Assembly: GCA_002419025.1 (NCBI GenBank)
Contig: DIFG01000005.1
Coordinates: 1-37,886, forward strand
DNA: 37,886 nucleotides
Reading direction: 5' to 3'
DNA from: Deltaproteobacteria bacterium UBA5754
GTDB taxonomy: Bacteria; Desulfobacterota; Dissulfuribacteria; Dissulfuribacterales; UBA5754
A model generated the notes under the pieces. The model was not told the DNA's origin, did no database searches, and worked only from the letters and a program-made list of their open reading frames with translations. Below are positions 7,686 through 16,113 of this stretch, piece after piece (positions within the stretch are counted from its first letter, which is position 1; every line of letters starts with the position of its first letter). Position numbers and translations under genes: made by a program.

Positions 7686-9293
7686 ATGCACGTCATGAAG
7701 GTCATTATTGTCCTTTTTTTGACATTGGCGATCATGGAACAGACTGTTTCGGGCCGTGCCGGGACACCCGACTACGGGGGATACATCGTCACCGGCTCCA
7801 TAGGGGACGCCTCGACCCTCATTCCCATGCTCTCAACGGACGCCACGTCCCACGAGATCGCCGGCCTCATTTTTAGTGGCCTCGTGAAGTACGACAAGGA
7901 CCTCAACCTGGTCGGGGATCTGGCCGAGTCCTGGGGGGTCTCGCCGGACGGACTCACCATCACTTTCCACCTCCGCAAAGGCGTCCGCTGGGCTGATGGC
8001 GTGGAATTCACCTCTGAAGACGTCCTTTTCGGTTTTCGGACCATCACGGATCCCAAGACGCCGACAGCGTACGCCGGGGACTATTTGGTGGTGGAAAAGG
8101 CCGAGGCCCCTGATCCTTATACCTTCCGTGTGACGTACAAGGAGCCCTTTGCCCCGGGCCTCAGCTCCTGGGGAAACCTTGTGGTCCTGCCGCGGCATCT
8201 CCTTGAAGGCCAGGACATCACGAAGAGTCCCTTGGGCCGCAGGCCGGTGGGGCTTGGGCCTTTCCGCCTCTCCGAGTGGAAGACACAGGAGCGGATCGAA
8301 CTCGAGGCGAACGGGACCTATTTTGAGGGCAGGCCATATCTCGATCGTTTCATCATGCGGATCATCCCTGACACTGCGACCATGTTTCTCGAGCTCAAGT
8401 CAGGGGGGCTCGACTGGATGGGGCTCTCACCGATCCAGTTCGACCGTCAGACAGATACCCCGTTTTTCAGGAACAATTTCCGTAAATACAAATACCTGTC
8501 CTTTTCCTACACATACCTGGGCTACAATTTGAGGAATCCTCTCTTCTCGGACAGGCGTGTCCGGCAGGCCATCGCCCACGCCATCGACAAGGAAGAGATC
8601 GTGCGTGGTGTGCTTCTTGGCTACGGGGTCGTGGCCACCGGTCCCTACAAGCCGGATGCATGGTTTTACAACCCGGCTGTTCCCTCATTTCCCTACGACC
8701 CCGAGAGGGCCAAGGCCCTCCTTGCCCAGGCCGGCTGGCGGGACACGGATGGAGACGGGATCCTTGACAAGGACGGCCGGCCCTTTTCCTTCTCCGTGCT
8801 CACGAATCAGGGCAATCCCCTGCGGGAGAGGACCGCGCAGATCATCCAGTACCGGCTCGGAAAGATCGGGATCGACATGAAGATCCGCACCCTCGAGTGG
8901 ACCGCCTTCATCAACGACTTCATCGACACGCGCCGGTTCGATGCCGTGCTTCTCGGCTGGACCCTCGGACAGGACCCGGATATATACGACATCTGGCACT
9001 CCTCGAAGACCGGCCCGAAGGAGCTCAATTTCATCGGCTACGCGAACCCCGAGGTGGACCGGCTGCTGATTGAGGGGAGACGGACATTTGACCGCGAGAA
9101 GAGGCGGAAGATATATTTCCGCATCCAGGAGATCCTCGCTGAAGACCAGCCCTACACATTTCTCTATGTCCCCATGGCACTTCCTGTCATCCATAAACGT
9201 TTTCAGGGGATAGAACCCGCGCCCGCCGGCATCAGCCACAACCTGATCCGCTGGTGGGTGCCCCGCAGCAAACAACGGACGCTGGCGCCTTAG
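7686..9293 (+). CDS. ABC transporter substrate-binding protein, oligopeptide/dipeptide family (SBP_bac_5)
   Basis: A 535-aa periplasmic solute-binding protein of the DppA/OppA family, catching peptides or related ligands for an inner-membrane ABC importer. The start at 7686 (ATG CAC GTC ATG) gives a clean secretion signal (KVIIVLFLTLAIMEQTVSGRA); a GTG at 7635 and an ATG at 7695 are possible, and none has a good ribosome site. Family motifs are DLAESWGVSPDGLTITFHLR with KGVRWADGVEFTSEDVLFGF (about 65-105), VRQAIAHAIDKEEIV (about 290) and YANPEVDRLLIEGR (about 450). Length is normal. It is followed after 3 nt by one permease gene only. Confidence 0.92.
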   Translation: MHVMKVIIVLFLTLAIMEQTVSGRAGTPDYGGYIVTGSIGDASTLIPMLSTDATSHEIAGLIFSGLVKYDKDLNLVGDLAESWGVSPDGLTITFHLRKGVRWADGVEFTSEDVLFGFRTITDPKTPTAYAGDYLVVEKAEAPDPYTFRVTYKEPFAPGLSSWGNLVVLPRHLLEGQDITKSPLGRRPVGLGPFRLSEWKTQERIELEANGTYFEGRPYLDRFIMRIIPDTATMFLELKSGGLDWMGLSPIQFDRQTDTPFFRNNFRKYKYLSFSYTYLGYNLRNPLFSDRRVRQAIAHAIDKEEIVRGVLLGYGVVATGPYKPDAWFYNPAVPSFPYDPERAKALLAQAGWRDTDGDGILDKDGRPFSFSVLTNQGNPLRERTAQIIQYRLGKIGIDMKIRTLEWTAFINDFIDTRRFDAVLLGWTLGQDPDIYDIWHSSKTGPKELNFIGYANPEVDRLLIEGRRTFDREKRRKIYFRIQEILAEDQPYTFLYVPMALPVIHKRFQGIEPAPAGISHNLIRWWVPRSKQRTLAP

Positions 9294-9296
9294 GCC

Positions 9297-10289
9297 ATGC
9301 CCCTTCTCGTCTTTCTTGGAAAACGCCTCATTGTGATGATCCCGACCTTTCTCGGGATCACGCTCATCTCGTTTTTCGTCATGCATCTTGCCCCTGGAGA
9401 ACCCATGGCCATTCAGGCGGATTTCAACCCCAAGATGACCCCCGAGATGCGCGAGAGGCTTAGGGCCCAGTACGGGCTCGACAGGCCGCTTCCCGTCCAG
9501 TACGTCCACTGGCTGAAAGGGCTTCTCACCCTTGACCTCGGGACCTCGTTTTCTGCGGACAGAAGACCGGTCTGGGACAAGATCCGAGAACGTCTGCCCG
9601 TGACCCTCCTCGTGAACTTTCTGTCCATCGCCCTGATACTTGCGGTTTCGATCCCCCTGGGCGTGGCGTCTGCAGTTCGTGCAGGAGGCCTCTTCGACCG
9701 GGTCTCCACGGTCCTTGTGTTTGTCTTCTATGCGGCCCCTGCCTTCTGGGTCGCACTTCTTCTCATGCTCCTTTTCGGGGTGCATCTCGGCCTCCTTCCC
9801 ATCTCCGGGCTTCACAGCATCATGGGATATGATCGCATGACAACCCTTGAAAAGGTCCTCGACTGGGGGCGGCATCTCATCCTTCCGGTCCTCGTCTCGG
9901 CCCTCGGAGGGCTCGCCGGGCTCTCGCGCTACATGCGAAGCTCCATGCTCGAGGTCCTGCGGCAGGATTTCATCACAACAGCCCGGGCCAAGGGCCTTCC
10001 GGAGCGGATGGTCGTCTATCGTCACGCCCTTAGAAACGCCCTCCTTCCCCTTATCACCATCCTCGGCCTCTCGCTCCCTGGCCTCATCGGCGGAAGCGTC
10101 ATCTTCGAGTCCCTCTTTGCCATACCCGGCATCGGCCAGCTCATGTGGACGAGCGTCATGGCCCGGGACTATCCTGTACTCATGGGGAACCTTGTCATTG
10201 TCGCTATCCTTACCCTCCTCGGGAACCTCCTTGCGGACGTGGGCTATGCCCTTGCCGACCCGAGGATCAGGACAGGCGGGGGCAGGTAG
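9297..10289 (+). CDS. ABC transporter permease, DppB/OppB family
   Basis: A 330-aa inner-membrane permease with an N-terminal helix (LIVMIPTFLGITLISFFVMH), a periplasmic segment typical of DppB (LRAQYGLDRPLPVQYVHWLK) and the BPD_transp_1 core of about five more helices. The EAA-type loop that contacts the ATPase is at about 235-260 (TARAKGLPERMVVYRHALRN), and the C-terminus GYALADPRIR is family standard. It forms a two-gene unit with the binding protein. The second permease (DppC type) and both ATPases needed for a full importer are absent here; transcription probably stops at the palindrome at 10347. Confidence 0.94.
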   Translation: MPLLVFLGKRLIVMIPTFLGITLISFFVMHLAPGEPMAIQADFNPKMTPEMRERLRAQYGLDRPLPVQYVHWLKGLLTLDLGTSFSADRRPVWDKIRERLPVTLLVNFLSIALILAVSIPLGVASAVRAGGLFDRVSTVLVFVFYAAPAFWVALLLMLLFGVHLGLLPISGLHSIMGYDRMTTLEKVLDWGRHLILPVLVSALGGLAGLSRYMRSSMLEVLRQDFITTARAKGLPERMVVYRHALRNALLPLITILGLSLPGLIGGSVIFESLFAIPGIGQLMWTSVMARDYPVLMGNLVIVAILTLLGNLLADVGYALADPRIRTGGGR

Positions 10290-10346
10290 CGAGGCGAAAC
10301 TATGCAAAAACCACCGGGTCATGATCGCACTGCAAAGCCTCAAAAT

Positions 10347-10474
10347 CTGATCCCACTCAAAAAGCCCGAGATGCAAGGCGCGAAATTTTCCAGGAATGAG
10401 GCATACTTGGCGTACGCCGCAGTGACTGGAAAATTGGAGCAACGCCGCAGATCGGGCTTTTTGAGCGGGATCAG
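10347..10474. repeat. Palindromic repeat element A, bidirectional terminator-like
   Basis: About 128 bp forming one long imperfect hairpin. The outer arms CTGATCCCACTCAAAAAGCC and GGCTTTTTGAGCGGGATCAG match with one mismatch. The arms read AAAAAGCCCGA...TCGGGCTTTTT, so either strand would give a GC stem followed by a U-run, an intrinsic-terminator shape. Inner stems include TTTTCCAG/CTGGAAAA. It resembles the elements at 36100, 14491 and 33633, sharing the AAAA-x-GCCCGAG-x-TGC-x-AGGCGC start with 36100. It sits between the permease and fmt and contains the likely fmt start codon. Confidence 0.75.
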
Positions 10475-11420
10475 TCACAGGTTCAGGATCGTCTTCATGG
10501 GCACGCCCGTTTTTGCCGTCCCGAGCCTTAAGGCCCTTGTGGAAGGGCCGGACGCGGTGCTTGCCGTCGTCACCCAGCCCGACCGGCCGCGGGGTAGGGG
10601 AAGGCGGGTGGTGCCATCGCCGGTGAAGGAGTTTGCCCTCGCTCGTGGGATCCCGGTCCTCCAGCCCGAGCGGGCCCGGGACCCCGGATTCATCACGGAG
10701 GTGGCGGCCCTTGAGCCTGACCTCCTTGTGGTCGCCGCCTACGGCCAGATCCTTCCTCCGGCCCTTCTCAACGTCCCGCGGATCATGCCGATAAACGTCC
10801 ATGGATCCCTCCTTCCGGCCTATCGGGGCGCTGCTCCCATCCAGTGGGCCATCATGAACTGCGAGAAAGAGACCGGAATCACTATCATGCGCATGGATGA
10901 GGGCATGGACACGGGCCCCATGCTCCTTTCCGGGGCGATCGGGATCGGACCTGACGAGACCTTCGGCGAACTCTATCTCCGAATGTCGGATCTCGGGGCC
11001 CGGCTTCTTAGGGAGGCCCTCGATCTCCTTGGAGATGACAGGCTCACGGAGATCCCCCAGCCCGAGGAGGGAATTACATACGCCCTACCCATTCGTCCCG
11101 AGACCGCCTGCATCGACTGGACGCTTCCATCTGAAAGGATCGCCTGCCTTATCCGGGCCATGGATCCCGAGCCGGGCGCCCATACCCTCCTGGAAGGTAA
11201 GCGGATTCGGCTTTTCCGTCCCTTTACAATAGAGGAAGGAAAGGTCATTTCATCAGTCCCCGGCGAGATCGTCCGCGCGGACGATGCCGGTCTTTTTATC
11301 GCCACCGGTGAGGGCATTGTCGGCGTGAGGGAGATCCTCTATCCGGGTAAAAAGAGGCTTCGGGCTGGGGATTTTCTCAGAGGCAGGCCCATTTTGCCGG
11401 GTGTGCGCCTTGGGGAGTAG
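10461..11420 (+). CDS. fmt: Methionyl-tRNA formyltransferase
   Basis: Fmt formylates initiator Met-tRNA using 10-formyl-tetrahydrofolate. From a TTG at 10461 the 319-aa product begins MSGISHRFRIVFMGTP, which lines up well with E. coli MSESLRIIFAGTP (315 aa). Catalytic Asn112, His114 (INVHGSLLPAYRGAAPIQ) and Asp150 (MRMDEGMDTGPML) are present, as are QPDRPRGRGRR and a C-terminal OB-fold region (DFLRGRPILPGVRLGE). No ATG lies near this start: the closest upstream (10371, 10302) are inside or before the repeat and would add about 30-53 unrelated residues. The start codon is thus inside repeat element A, with no clear ribosome site. rsmB overlaps the 3' end. Confidence 0.92.
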   Translation: MSGISHRFRIVFMGTPVFAVPSLKALVEGPDAVLAVVTQPDRPRGRGRRVVPSPVKEFALARGIPVLQPERARDPGFITEVAALEPDLLVVAAYGQILPPALLNVPRIMPINVHGSLLPAYRGAAPIQWAIMNCEKETGITIMRMDEGMDTGPMLLSGAIGIGPDETFGELYLRMSDLGARLLREALDLLGDDRLTEIPQPEEGITYALPIRPETACIDWTLPSERIACLIRAMDPEPGAHTLLEGKRIRLFRPFTIEEGKVISSVPGEIVRADDAGLFIATGEGIVGVREILYPGKKRLRAGDFLRGRPILPGVRLGE

Positions 11421-12819
11421 ATCCGCGCGGGATCTTTCCGCCGACATCCTCGTCGCCTGGGAGAAGACCCTGCCCGAAAGGCGGCCTTCCCTTGCATCCA
11501 TGGCAGAGGACCGCATCCCCCCCGGCATCCAGGAAAGGGATCGGGGGCTCGTCCGGGAGATCGTCTTCGGCGTGGTCCGCTGGCTTCCCCTCCTCGACCG
11601 GCACATCGACAGATACCTGAAAAAAGGCCCCAATATCCCCCTGGAGGTGAGAACGGCCCTGAGGATAGCTGCATATCAGATCCTCTTTCTCGATCGGGTC
11701 CCGCCGTATGCGGCCGTGAACGAGTGCGTGTCAGGCCTCGGGATGGCGGGCCAGGCCTGGGCCAAGGGCCTTTCGAACGCGGTTCTGAGACGGATCGGAG
11801 AGCGGCGCGAGGCCCTTGGGATAGAGGCCGCGCGCATCCCCGATGGCCTGGATGCCCTCCCCCCAGTGGAGAGGCTCGCCGTCCTGACCGCCCATCCGGC
11901 ATGGATGGTGAAGCGATGGGTGGCGAGTTGGGGAATGGAGGCGGCCCGGGCCATACTTCATGCCAACAACAGCCGCGCCCCTCTTGTCCTTCGGGTGAAC
12001 ACGCTTCGGATCTCACGGGCCCGCTTCATGGAGAGGTTGGCTGCCCATGGCGTTCATCCGGTCCCAGGGGCGTATTCCAGGGATGCGCTGGTCCTCGAGG
12101 GCTTCACGGGAAATCCTTCCCATCTTCCAGGTTTCAGGGACGGGCTTTTCGTGGTGCAGGACGAGGGGGCCCAGCTCGTGACCTTTCTCCTCGACCCACG
12201 GCCAGGGGAGCGGATTCTTGACGCCTGCGCCGGGCTCGGAGGGAAGACCACCCACATCGCGGCCCTCATGGGGGATGAAGGAGAGGTGGAGGCCCTCGAC
12301 CCCAAGGCCTCCCGTCTCGGGCTCCTTCGAAAGAACGTCGAGAGGCTCGGGATCCGTTCCATCCGGGTCCTTCCCCCGGCGGAGGTGGAGGCCTTTGCCG
12401 TATCCCGGACCGCACCCGCCTACGACAGGATCCTGGTGGATGCCCCCTGTTCGGGTCTCGGTGTCATCAGGCGGCATCCTGACATCAAATGGAACCGGGA
12501 CGAGGCATCCATCGGGCGCATGGCGGAGAGGCAGAGGGCCATCCTTGACGCAGCTGCCACCCTCATCCTTCCGGGGGGCCGAATCGTCTATGCCACCTGT
12601 ACCCTCGAACCCGAGGAGACCACCGGCGTGGTCGGTGGATTCCTCAGAGACCATCCGGGCTGGAGTGTCGTCCATGTGGATGACGTCCTCGAAGGAGCGG
12701 CGAGGCAGTATGCGACCTCTGCAGGGGCTTTGGAGATCCCGCCTACAAGCAGGGGCCCTGACGGCTTTTTCGCCGTCCATCTCATGAGGGGAAAGAGAAG
12801 AAGGATCGATCTCTCCTGA
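11401..12819 (+). CDS. rsmB: 16S rRNA (cytosine-967-C5)-methyltransferase RsmB
   Basis: A 472-aa SAM-dependent rRNA methyltransferase. The N-terminal NusB-like RNA-binding domain (about 15-150: RDRGLVREIVFGVVRWLPLL, AAYQILFLDRVPPYAAVNE) is followed by a RsmF/NOP2-type Rossmann domain with the SAM-binding DACAGLGGKT (274-283). The two family cysteines are in VDAPCSGLG (Cys350) and YATCTLEPEE (Cys400, catalytic). The GTG start overlaps fmt by 20 nt, the common fmt-rsmB (sun) arrangement. Length is somewhat above E. coli RsmB (429 aa). Confidence 0.94.
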   Translation: MCALGSRSARDLSADILVAWEKTLPERRPSLASMAEDRIPPGIQERDRGLVREIVFGVVRWLPLLDRHIDRYLKKGPNIPLEVRTALRIAAYQILFLDRVPPYAAVNECVSGLGMAGQAWAKGLSNAVLRRIGERREALGIEAARIPDGLDALPPVERLAVLTAHPAWMVKRWVASWGMEAARAILHANNSRAPLVLRVNTLRISRARFMERLAAHGVHPVPGAYSRDALVLEGFTGNPSHLPGFRDGLFVVQDEGAQLVTFLLDPRPGERILDACAGLGGKTTHIAALMGDEGEVEALDPKASRLGLLRKNVERLGIRSIRVLPPAEVEAFAVSRTAPAYDRILVDAPCSGLGVIRRHPDIKWNRDEASIGRMAERQRAILDAAATLILPGGRIVYATCTLEPEETTGVVGGFLRDHPGWSVVHVDDVLEGAARQYATSAGALEIPPTSRGPDGFFAVHLMRGKRRRIDLS

Positions 12820-12927
12820 GGTGACGGTGCGGTTTGTCAGCTCCCCTACGTGTAGATACGGATTTTCTGTCGGGTCATGGTGGCGGCATTCCCTACATCG
12901 TGATGTGACGCTTAACGGAGTGATTTC

Positions 12928-14508
12928 ATGTCCCTGAAGATCAAGATAACCATCGGTTTTTTGATAAGCGCTGCCATAATAGGCCTGCTTTTCATTTTTC
13001 AATATAAAAACTTTCTCGCCATTAAACATGAGATCAGTTATCTGGAAGAGGCGGACACCATCCGGAGCAAATCCCTTCAGCTCAGGCGTCACGAAATGAA
13101 TTATTTCCTTGCCGGTCCTGTAGGCAGTAGCAAGGAATCAGAAGAGGTGATGCGGTATCTTGACGAACTGGCGGGTATACTGGATGGACTTCCCTCCTCA
13201 GGTGGCGATCTGGCGGGGAAGATGAAGAAGGCCATCGGAGAATATCGCGGGGCGTTCGGCCGGATCTTGTCCCTTCACACCCGGATCCTCGCGGAATTGA
13301 ACGATCTTAATCGTCAGCACCCGGATGTCTCCCGTCTTTCACCCCTTTTGGAGATCGCAGTCTATGAAAGGCCGGCTGATTGCGTCAACTATCTCCAGCA
13401 GATTCTGGGCGTCCCCCCTGAAACCCGCATTATCAAAGATCTTCAAGGGCTTTCTTTGGAGATATCCCATTTGAGAATTGCGGGCGAGACGATTCTGATG
13501 GCTGCCAAGGAGATCGACAAGGGGGCAAGGGTCCGCATTGACCGGGATATCGAGATGAACTGGTATGCGGTTTTCCTGTTTTTCCCCTTTTTCCTTGCGG
13601 TAGGGGCAGGGACGCTCCTCATCATCGGGAACAATGTGGTGAGTCGCCTCAAGTTGCTGGGGCGGATGGTTGAACGGGCTGAAAATGAAGGTTTTTCGCC
13701 GGGCTTGACACCCAAAAACATCCGCGGGGATGATGAGGTTGGTCAACTCATCAGGCAATTCGACCACCTCAAGGAAGAACTTTCAAAGAGGGAGGCCGAA
13801 CTTTCCGAAAGGCAAAATGAGCTCTTACAAAGTAAAAAGCTCGCAGCCATCGGCACCCTCGCATCCGGCATAGCCCACGAACTCAATAACCCATTGAATA
13901 ATATTTATCTCTCAGCCCAGGTCATGAGACGTGAGGCCGGGGAGAAATGCCATCCGTTTATCCACGAGGTTGTGGAGGATATCTTCGGCCAGGCCTTGCG
14001 GGTAAAGGGTATTGTCTCGGATCTCCTGGAATTCGCCCGTGAAAAGGAACCCCAGTTCAGGCCGGTTGAATTGAATGAGCTTGTAGGAAGGGCGTACGAC
14101 TTGGTGAGAAAGATCGTTTCAGCCGAAGGAATCGGGTTTCATGTGGCGTCCGAAGAAGAAAAAATCTGGCTGTCCGCCGACCCCGAGAGGCTGGAGCGCG
14201 TCTTCCTTAATCTTTTCTCCAATGCCATTGATGCCATGGGCTCAAAGGGCGAACTTTCCGTCCGCATCTGGAAAGAGAGTGATTGGGTGCAGGTAGAGAT
14301 CTCCGATACGGGGCGAGGGATCAGGCAAGAAGACCTTGACAAGATATTTGATCCTTTTTTCACTTCAAAAGGAAAGGGAACAGGGCTAGGGTTGGCCATT
14401 GTCTTTGCCACCATCAAAAAACATCACGGTCAGATAACTGTTCAGAGCGAAGTGGGCAAAGGCACCACCTTTTTTATCAAATTGCCAGCCGGGAACCTTG
14501 AAAAATGA
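12928..14508 (+). CDS. Membrane sensor histidine kinase with HAMP domain
   Basis: A 526-aa sensor kinase, apparently partnered with the response regulator downstream. Membrane helix 1 (about 7-26, ITIGFLISAAIIGLLFIFQY) and helix 2 (about 212-234, WYAVFLFFPFFLAVGAGTLL) bracket a roughly 185-residue helical periplasmic sensor with no motif I recognise. HAMP follows (235-290), then a coiled linker, the phosphoacceptor His317 (ASGIAHELNNPLNNIYLSAQ), and the ATPase domain with NAIDAM, DTGRGIRQEDLDKIFDPFF and GTGLGLAIVFATI. The ATG is preceded by GGAG at good spacing. The stop codon and last codons fall inside repeat element B, so the C-terminus may have been altered by that element. Base composition is more AT-rich than fmt/rsmB. 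Confidence 0.93.
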   Translation: MSLKIKITIGFLISAAIIGLLFIFQYKNFLAIKHEISYLEEADTIRSKSLQLRRHEMNYFLAGPVGSSKESEEVMRYLDELAGILDGLPSSGGDLAGKMKKAIGEYRGAFGRILSLHTRILAELNDLNRQHPDVSRLSPLLEIAVYERPADCVNYLQQILGVPPETRIIKDLQGLSLEISHLRIAGETILMAAKEIDKGARVRIDRDIEMNWYAVFLFFPFFLAVGAGTLLIIGNNVVSRLKLLGRMVERAENEGFSPGLTPKNIRGDDEVGQLIRQFDHLKEELSKREAELSERQNELLQSKKLAAIGTLASGIAHELNNPLNNIYLSAQVMRREAGEKCHPFIHEVVEDIFGQALRVKGIVSDLLEFAREKEPQFRPVELNELVGRAYDLVRKIVSAEGIGFHVASEEEKIWLSADPERLERVFLNLFSNAIDAMGSKGELSVRIWKESDWVQVEISDTGRGIRQEDLDKIFDPFFTSKGKGTGLGLAIVFATIKKHHGQITVQSEVGKGTTFFIKLPAGNLEK

Positions 14509-14627
14509 GGATTTCGTTCGAGGGCGCGGCGCGAGGAGGTCAAAAGCGGAGTATGCTTCCTGTATGTGAGTATTTTGACTGAGGAGCTACAAAGTCCTCG
14601 GGTGAAAGGGCCTTTTTCAAGGTTCCC
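14491..14627. repeat. Palindromic repeat element B with perfect 15-bp terminal inverted repeats
   Basis: GGGAACCTTGAAAAA (14491-14505) and TTTTTCAAGGTTCCC (14613-14627) are perfect 15-bp inverted ends of a 137-bp segment between the kinase and regulator genes. An inner pair GTCAAAA/TTTTGAC lies nearer the middle. The left end encodes the last kinase residues (GNLEK) and its stop. Its first part (AAAAATGAGGATTTCGTTCG, then AGGGC) recurs almost unchanged at 33638. It looks like a non-autonomous palindromic element; no coding capacity is seen. Confidence 0.72.
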
Positions 14628-14644
14628 AACTAAAGGGGTTCGGT

Positions 14645-15979
14645 ATGGCGTTTAAGGTCATGGTGGCAGAGGACGAGGAGATCACACGAAAACACCTGCT
14701 TCGTGTTCTAAGCGACGAAGGATATGAGGTGTTTGGGACAGGGGACGGTCTTGAAGCACTCAAAAAAGCGGAAAAGGAGGATTTCGATCTCCTCATAACA
14801 GACATAAAGATGCCCGGCCTTGATGGTCTCGAACTCCTTAACACCATAAAGGAGAAGAGTCCTGCGATCGAAGTCATCGTCATTACCGGATTCGGTTCAA
14901 TAGGTTCAGCGGTGGAGGCGATCCGGAAAGGGGCCTATGACTATATCACCAAGCCCTTCGAGCTGGATGATCTCTTAAATAAGGTCAAAAAGATAAGCGC
15001 CCAAAAGGAGTTGACCCTTGAAAACAAGGCCCTTCGTGCCTCAATGGCCATTGAGCAGCAAAGGATGGCCTTCATCGCCAAGAGTGAAGGCATGCGCAAG
15101 GTCCTCGATGCCGTGGACGCCATGCGCGATTCGGACTGCAACGTCCTTCTTACCGGCGAGACCGGGGTGGGCAAGAGTTTTTTGGCCAAGATCATCCACG
15201 CCACGAGTAGAAGAAAAGACAAGCCCTTGCTCGCGCTCAACTGCGCCACCTTTACAGAGGAACTCCTCGCCTCCGAGCTCTTCGGCCACGAAAAGGGGGC
15301 GTTTACCGGGGCACTGAAGGCAAAGCCGGGCCTTGTGGAGATCGCTGACGCAGGCACCCTTTTCCTGGATGAGATATCGGAGATTCCTCCAAGTCTTCAG
15401 GCAAAGCTCTTGAAGGTCACCGAGGAAGGGAGGTTCTTCAGGGTCGGAGGGACCAAGGAGTTCCGTGTGGACGTCCGTTTCATCGCGGCCACCAACCAGA
15501 ACCTCCATGTCATGATACAGGAAGGCAGATTCCGTGAGGACCTCTATTACAGATTGAATGTCATGGAGATCCACATCCCTTCCTTGCGGGAGCGCAAAAA
15601 GGATATCGAGCCCCTTGCTGAACACTTCCTTTTAAAGCATCTCCGGCGATCCCACAAAAAGATAGAAGGCTTTACCCCTGCTGCCCTGGCCATGCTGAAA
15701 GAGTACAGCTTCCCTGGTAACGTCCGCGAGCTGGAAAACATCGTGGAGAGGGCGATCATTCTCGAGAAAGGGGCGCTCATAGACATCCCGAGCCTCCCCT
15801 CCAAGCTTGTTGCTTTTCAAGTTGACACGATCTCGCCTAGCGAGATCAAGACCCTGGAAGAGATGAGCCGGGATTACGTCGTGAGGGTGCTTGAGATCCT
15901 GGGCGGCAACAGATCCAAGGCATCCGAGATGCTCGGCATTTCGCGCACAAGCCTCTGGCGGATCCTCAAAGAAGAATAG
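14645..15979 (+). CDS. Sigma-54-dependent response regulator (NtrC family)
   Basis: A 444-aa transcription activator. The receiver domain (1-120) has acidic residues Asp10/Glu11/Glu12, phosphoacceptor Asp53 (LLITDIKMPGLD) and Lys103 (ITKPF). The AAA+ domain has Walker A GETGVGKS (171-178), the sigma-54-contacting GAFTGA loop (218-223) and Walker B GTLFLDE (237-243). A Fis-type helix-turn-helix ends the protein (LGGNRSKASEMLGISRTSLW). GAFTGA is intact, so it should open sigma-54 promoters; one lies 81 bp after the stop codon, with a palindrome between. Ribosome site AAAGGGG precedes the ATG. Its partner is very likely the kinase upstream. Confidence 0.95.
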   Translation: MAFKVMVAEDEEITRKHLLRVLSDEGYEVFGTGDGLEALKKAEKEDFDLLITDIKMPGLDGLELLNTIKEKSPAIEVIVITGFGSIGSAVEAIRKGAYDYITKPFELDDLLNKVKKISAQKELTLENKALRASMAIEQQRMAFIAKSEGMRKVLDAVDAMRDSDCNVLLTGETGVGKSFLAKIIHATSRRKDKPLLALNCATFTEELLASELFGHEKGAFTGALKAKPGLVEIADAGTLFLDEISEIPPSLQAKLLKVTEEGRFFRVGGTKEFRVDVRFIAATNQNLHVMIQEGRFREDLYYRLNVMEIHIPSLRERKKDIEPLAEHFLLKHLRRSHKKIEGFTPAALAMLKEYSFPGNVRELENIVERAIILEKGALIDIPSLPSKLVAFQVDTISPSEIKTLEEMSRDYVVRVLEILGGNRSKASEMLGISRTSLWRILKEE

Positions 15980-15990
15980 CGTTCATCACA

Positions 15991-16005
15991 GTTCCAATTT
16001 GGAAC
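15991..16005. promoter_or_regulatory. Perfect 15-bp palindrome, likely activator (enhancer) site
   Basis: GTTCCAA-T-TTGGAAC is a perfect inverted repeat centred at 15998, about 62 bp upstream of the -24 element of the sigma-54 promoter and so near -87 from the expected transcript start. This is a typical distance for an NtrC-family binding site. The regulator gene ends 11 bp upstream. Only one copy is visible, whereas two are common. A terminator role is less likely because the stem is AT-rich and the T-run begins about 13 nt later. Confidence 0.6.
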
Positions 16006-16058
16006 ATCAGGGACTCCCTTTTTTCATTTTCTCTATTTAAAATCAAGCTATTAAATTT

Positions 16059-16074
16059 TGGCATCTTTTTTGCT
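16059..16074 (+). promoter_or_regulatory. Sigma-54 (-24/-12) promoter
   Basis: TTGGCATCTTTTTTGCTT matches the consensus TTGGCAC-N5-TTGCA/T: GG at 16060-16061, then exactly 10 nt, then GC at 16072-16073. The expected transcript start is near 16085, leaving a short leader to the AAGGAGG ribosome site and the ATG at 16114. It is the only well-formed -24/-12 element noticed in the window and should drive the five-gene Usp/TauE operon. Confidence 0.85.
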
Positions 16075-16113
16075 TCTCTTTTCGTAAGATTTTACGCAAG
16101 GAGGACAAAAGAG

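Noticed and set aside
8685..10802. A 705-codon open frame on the minus strand, opposite the binding protein, permease and fmt
   Set aside because: It covers three well-supported genes on the other strand, its translation is a low-complexity run of charged residues and Gly with no family features, and long antisense frames are common in GC-rich DNA.
12013..13092. A 359-codon minus-strand open frame opposite the end of rsmB
   Set aside because: It lies against the conserved methyltransferase domain and crosses the gap into the kinase gene; no recognisable domain.
15991..16005. Reading the GTTCCAATTTGGAAC palindrome as the terminator of the response regulator gene
   Set aside because: The usable stem is only about 5 bp and AT-rich, and the T-run does not follow directly. 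Its distance from the sigma-54 promoter fits an activator site better.
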